Assembly: GCA_963849305.1 (NCBI GenBank)
Contig: CAWKGV010000002.1
Span: 62,001-126,000 of the forward strand
Reading direction: 5' to 3'
Source: CAWKGV01 sp963849305
GTDB lineage: Bacteria; Pseudomonadota; Alphaproteobacteria; Acetobacterales; Acetobacteraceae
DNA length: 64,000 nucleotides
Shown one piece after another: positions 61,587 to 64,000 of the stretch. Numbering within the stretch: the stretch's first letter is position 1; every line of letters starts with the position of its first letter. The translations under genes and the position numbers were made by a program. A model generated the notes under the pieces. The model was not told the DNA's origin. It was given only the letters and a program-made list of their open reading frames with translations, and ran no database searches.

Positions 61587-62851
61587 TGCCCCAGGCGGGC
61601 GATCATCGGTGCGGTGATCAGGCACACGCCCTGCGAGGTGCGTCGGAACCGCTCGGCATCGAGCTCGGCATCCTCGCCCACCACCAGCCCATCGGGGATG
61701 CGCACGCCGCGGTCGATCACCACGTTGGTTAGCCGCGCGCGCTCGCCGACATCCACTTCCGGCAGCACCACCGCTCCTTCGATCCGCGCATAGGAATGGA
61801 CGTGAACGCCGGTGAACAGCAGCGACCGGCGCAGCGCCGCGCCCGAGATGATGCATCCCCCCGAGACCAGCGAGCTGACCGCCATGCCCCTTCGTTTCTC
61901 CTGGTCATGAACGAACTTCGCCGGCGGGGTGATCGGGGCATAGGTCCAGATCGGCCAATCCCGCTCGTAGAGGTCGAGGGCGGGCATGGTGTCGGTCAGG
62001 TCGATGTTGGCCTGCCAATAAGCGTCCACCGTGCCGACGTCGCGCCAATACGCCTCCCGCTCCTGGCCCGAGCGGACGCAGGAATCCGAGAACTGGTGCG
62101 CGACCGCCTTGCCGTGCTTGACCAAATAGGGGATCAGATCCTTGCCGAAATCATGTGCCGAGTTGGAATCGGCCGCGTCGCGGCGCAGCTGGTCGAACAA
62201 GAACCGCGTCTCGAAGACGTAAATGCCCATACTGGCAAGCGCCGTCTCGGGCTTGCTCGGCATTCCGGGCGGTTCCTGGGGCTTCTCCAGGAAGTCGATG
62301 ATCCGGTTCGCGGCATCGACATGCATGACCCCGAACGCGACCGCCTCGGGCCGGGGCACCTCGATGCAGCCCACAGTCACGTCGGCCTGCTGCTCGACAT
62401 GCATCCGCAGCATATGCTCGTAGTCCATCTTGTAAACGTGGTCGCCCGCCAGGATCACAATGTGCTGCGGGCCGTAGCTTTGAATGATGTCGATGTTCTG
62501 GAACACGGCATCGGCGGTGCCGGCGTACCACTCGGTCTCGCTGACTCGCTGGCTGGCGGGCAGGATATCGAACCCCTCGTTGCGCTCGGGGCGGAAGAAG
62601 TTCCAGCCAAGCTGGAGATGCCGGATCAGGCTGTGGGCCTTGTATTGGGTCGCCACGCCGATGCGTCGGATGCCGGAATTCACCGCGTTGGAGAGCGCGA
62701 AGTCGATGATCCGCGTCTTGCCGCCGAAGAACACCGCCGGCTTCGCCCGCTTGTCGGTCAGCTCCAACAGCCGGCTGCCCCGCCCACCCGCCAGGACGTA
62801 AGCCATGGCCGAGCGGGCCAGAGGGGCATGGTCAGACGTGCTCGCCGGCAT
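61583..62851 (-). CDS. glgC: Glucose-1-phosphate adenylyltransferase
   Basis: A 422-residue ADP-glucose pyrophosphorylase. Landmarks are AYVLAGGRGSRLLELTDKRAKPAVFFGGKTRIIDFALSN (split here as AGGRGSRL, RAKPAVFFGG), WYAGTADAVFQN, ILAGDHVYKMDY, IDFLEKP, YWRDVGTVDAYWQAN, and a C-terminal left-handed beta helix (SGAALRRSLLFTGVHVHSYA). GGAGGGA is 8 bp before ATG 62851, preferred to the ATG at 62857, which is too close. It makes ADP-glucose, the controlled step of glycogen synthesis. It is co-transcribed with glgA. Confidence 0.96.
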   Translation of the reverse strand: MPASTSDHAPLARSAMAYVLAGGRGSRLLELTDKRAKPAVFFGGKTRIIDFALSNAVNSGIRRIGVATQYKAHSLIRHLQLGWNFFRPERNEGFDILPASQRVSETEWYAGTADAVFQNIDIIQSYGPQHIVILAGDHVYKMDYEHMLRMHVEQQADVTVGCIEVPRPEAVAFGVMHVDAANRIIDFLEKPQEPPGMPSKPETALASMGIYVFETRFLFDQLRRDAADSNSAHDFGKDLIPYLVKHGKAVAHQFSDSCVRSGQEREAYWRDVGTVDAYWQANIDLTDTMPALDLYERDWPIWTYAPITPPAKFVHDQEKRRGMAVSSLVSGGCIISGAALRRSLLFTGVHVHSYARIEGAVVLPEVDVGERARLTNVVIDRGVRIPDGLVVGEDAELDAERFRRTSQGVCLITAPMIARLGQ

Positions 62852-62944
62852 GGACATTCCCTCCTGGCGAGCAACGGCCCGCCGCCGCAAAGCTAGGAGA
62901 CGCTTGGCGGGAACGTCAACGCGGCGTCACTCCAGCGTCGGGGG

Positions 62945-64000
62945 TTATCCCGGCGCGCGGTCCTTCTCCGCATCCAGCGGCAGCGGCACCCAGCGCAGCC
63001 CGTCCGGGCGCTGCACCAGCATTAGCACCGAGCGGCGGTCCTCCTTGCGCACCGTGTCCACCCGCTGCTGGACATCGGCCGGCGTGCTGACCTCGCCCTG
63101 CTGCACTTCCATGATCACGTCGCCGGGCTTGAGGTCGCGGGAAGCGGCGGGGCCGTTCGGCGCGACATCGGTGATCACCACGCCCTTCTGGTCGGCGTTG
63201 AGGTGGAACTTGTCCCGCGCCGCCTTGTCCACAGGGGCCAAGGTCAGGCCGAGGCTAGAGATCTCCGCGGGCTTGGGCGCTGGCGGGCCGGTGGTCTTGA
63301 CCGCCGCCGGCTCCACGTCGTCCGGCTTCTCGGCTGGTTTGGCTTGAAGCGTCATCTCCTTGCCATCGCGCCAGACCACCACTGGCACCGGCTTGCCGAC
63401 GTCTGAATCGGCAACGATACGGGGCAGCGCCCGCATGTCCTTCACGCTGACGCCGTTGAAGCTGAGAACGATATCGCCGTTGCGCAGATGCGCCTGATCG
63501 GCCGGACCGCCCGGGTTCACCCCCGCCACCAGCGCGCCCTTGGACTGGTGCAGGCCGAGGCTTTCGGCGATGTCGGGCGTCACCTCCTGGATGCGCACGC
63601 CGAGCCAGCCTCGGCGGGGATGGCCGTATTCGCGCAACTGCGCCACCACGAGCTTGGCCATGTTGGAGGGGATGGCGAAGCCGATGCCGATCGAGCCGCC
63701 GGATGGCGAGTAGATCGCGGTGTTGATGCCAATGATCTGCCCATCCATGTTGAACAAGGGCCCGCCGGAGTTGCCGCGATTGATCGGGGCGTCGGTCTGG
63801 ATGAAATCGTCATAAGGGCCTTCGTGGATATCGCGGCCACGGGCCGAGACGATGCCGGCGGTCACGGTGCCGCCGAGCCCGAACGGATTGCCGATCGCCA
63901 GCACCCAGTCCCCGACCCGCAGCCCCGCCGAATTGCCGAACTGCAGCGCCGGCAGCGGCTTGCCGGCGTTCACCTTCAGCAGCGCGATGTCCCCGGTCTC
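62945..64000 (-). CDS. DegP/HtrA serine protease, start outside the window
   Basis: The frame is open to the end of the window, giving the last 351 residues. The protease part holds the Asp-containing DIALLKV segment, GDWVLAIGNPFGLGGTVTAGIVS and the catalytic serine in PINRGNSGGPLFN. Two PDZ domains follow (GWLGVRIQEVTPDIAESLGL and a second ending near VMLVQRPDG), separated by a proline- and lysine-rich linker. It is a periplasmic quality-control protease. The His of the triad and the signal peptide lie outside. HflKC and DegP often lie together, as here. Confidence 0.93.
   Translation of the reverse strand, partial: ETGDIALLKVNAGKPLPALQFGNSAGLRVGDWVLAIGNPFGLGGTVTAGIVSARGRDIHEGPYDDFIQTDAPINRGNSGGPLFNMDGQIIGINTAIYSPSGGSIGIGFAIPSNMAKLVVAQLREYGHPRRGWLGVRIQEVTPDIAESLGLHQSKGALVAGVNPGGPADQAHLRNGDIVLSFNGVSVKDMRALPRIVADSDVGKPVPVVVWRDGKEMTLQAKPAEKPDDVEPAAVKTTGPPAPKPAEISSLGLTLAPVDKAARDKFHLNADQKGVVITDVAPNGPAASRDLKPGDVIMEVQQGEVSTPADVQQRVDTVRKEDRRSVLMLVQRPDGLRWVPLPLDAEKDRAPG

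Noticed and set aside
1..64000. CRISPR arrays, rRNA, tRNA and riboswitches
   Set aside because: No regularly spaced repeats, no rRNA sequence and no tRNA-like T-loop/CCA pattern was seen; subtle riboswitches cannot be excluded by eye.

Overview
The window is high-GC DNA with dense genes, short leaders, GTG/TTG starts and many 4-bp gene overlaps. It looks like an alphaproteobacterium, most plausibly Rhodospirillales/Acetobacteraceae. The hints are an mrp-hflK-hflC-degP neighbourhood, a glgC-glgA pair, GH15 glucoamylase, a PQQ-catabolism-associated CXXXC protein, tcuAB and much sugar-acid and aromatic-ester catabolism. No rRNA, tRNA or CRISPR array was seen. The taxon is inferred from gene content and style, not from a marker gene.

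Region 1 (1-21192, + strand) is a long catabolic cluster: a sugar-type ABC importer (binding protein, double ATPase, and a permease made of two fused permease units), a COG3618 lactonase/amidohydrolase, a broken SMP-30 lactonase, an ADP-forming acyl-CoA synthetase, a crotonase, a 4HBT thioesterase, an orphan LivK-type binding protein, a beta-keto acid cleavage enzyme (BKACE), a 3-hydroxyacyl/carnitine-type dehydrogenase, a DUF3237 protein and a secreted tannase/feruloyl esterase. The cluster is cut between the thioesterase and the LivK protein by a complete Tn3-family transposon (9380-15605) with 40-bp inverted repeats and an ATTAT target duplication. The transposon carries tnpA, a serine recombinase, one intact and one broken ModA-like binding protein, a frameshifted winged-helix regulator and a NUDIX fragment.

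Region 2 (21255-30720) holds an SDR, a very large Lhr helicase with a nested palindrome upstream, a glycosyltransferase-9 relic, two previously easy-to-miss microproteins (44 and 27 codons) with strong ribosome binding sites and a perfect CRP-like palindrome upstream, a Baeyer-Villiger-type monooxygenase, a luciferase-like oxidoreductase and a DUF423 membrane protein.

Region 3 (30785-39771) has a tight operon of prolyl aminopeptidase, L-threonate dehydrogenase-like enzyme, glucoamylase and a luciferase-like monooxygenase, then a four-repeat membrane protein, asd and mmsA. Region 4 (40207-46695) is a sugar-acid operon (MFS permease, HpcH/HpaI aldolase, IlvD/Edd dehydratase), a Crp/Fnr regulator divergent to a quinone oxidoreductase, and a rhodanese-like protein. 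Region 5 (46736-56551) includes an ELM1-family protein with an unknown 633-aa partner, a GIY-YIG nuclease, a methyltransferase, tcuAB, a strip of decayed genes (HigA antitoxin, DUF29), and a CGNR regulator divergent to an EamA exporter around an operator-like inverted repeat. Region 6 (56552-64000) is housekeeping: mrp, hflK, hflC, glgA, glgC and the start-less end of a degP/htrA protease.

The most interesting material is the catabolic cluster in Region 1 and the transposon inside it, followed by the microprotein pair at 26937-27197.
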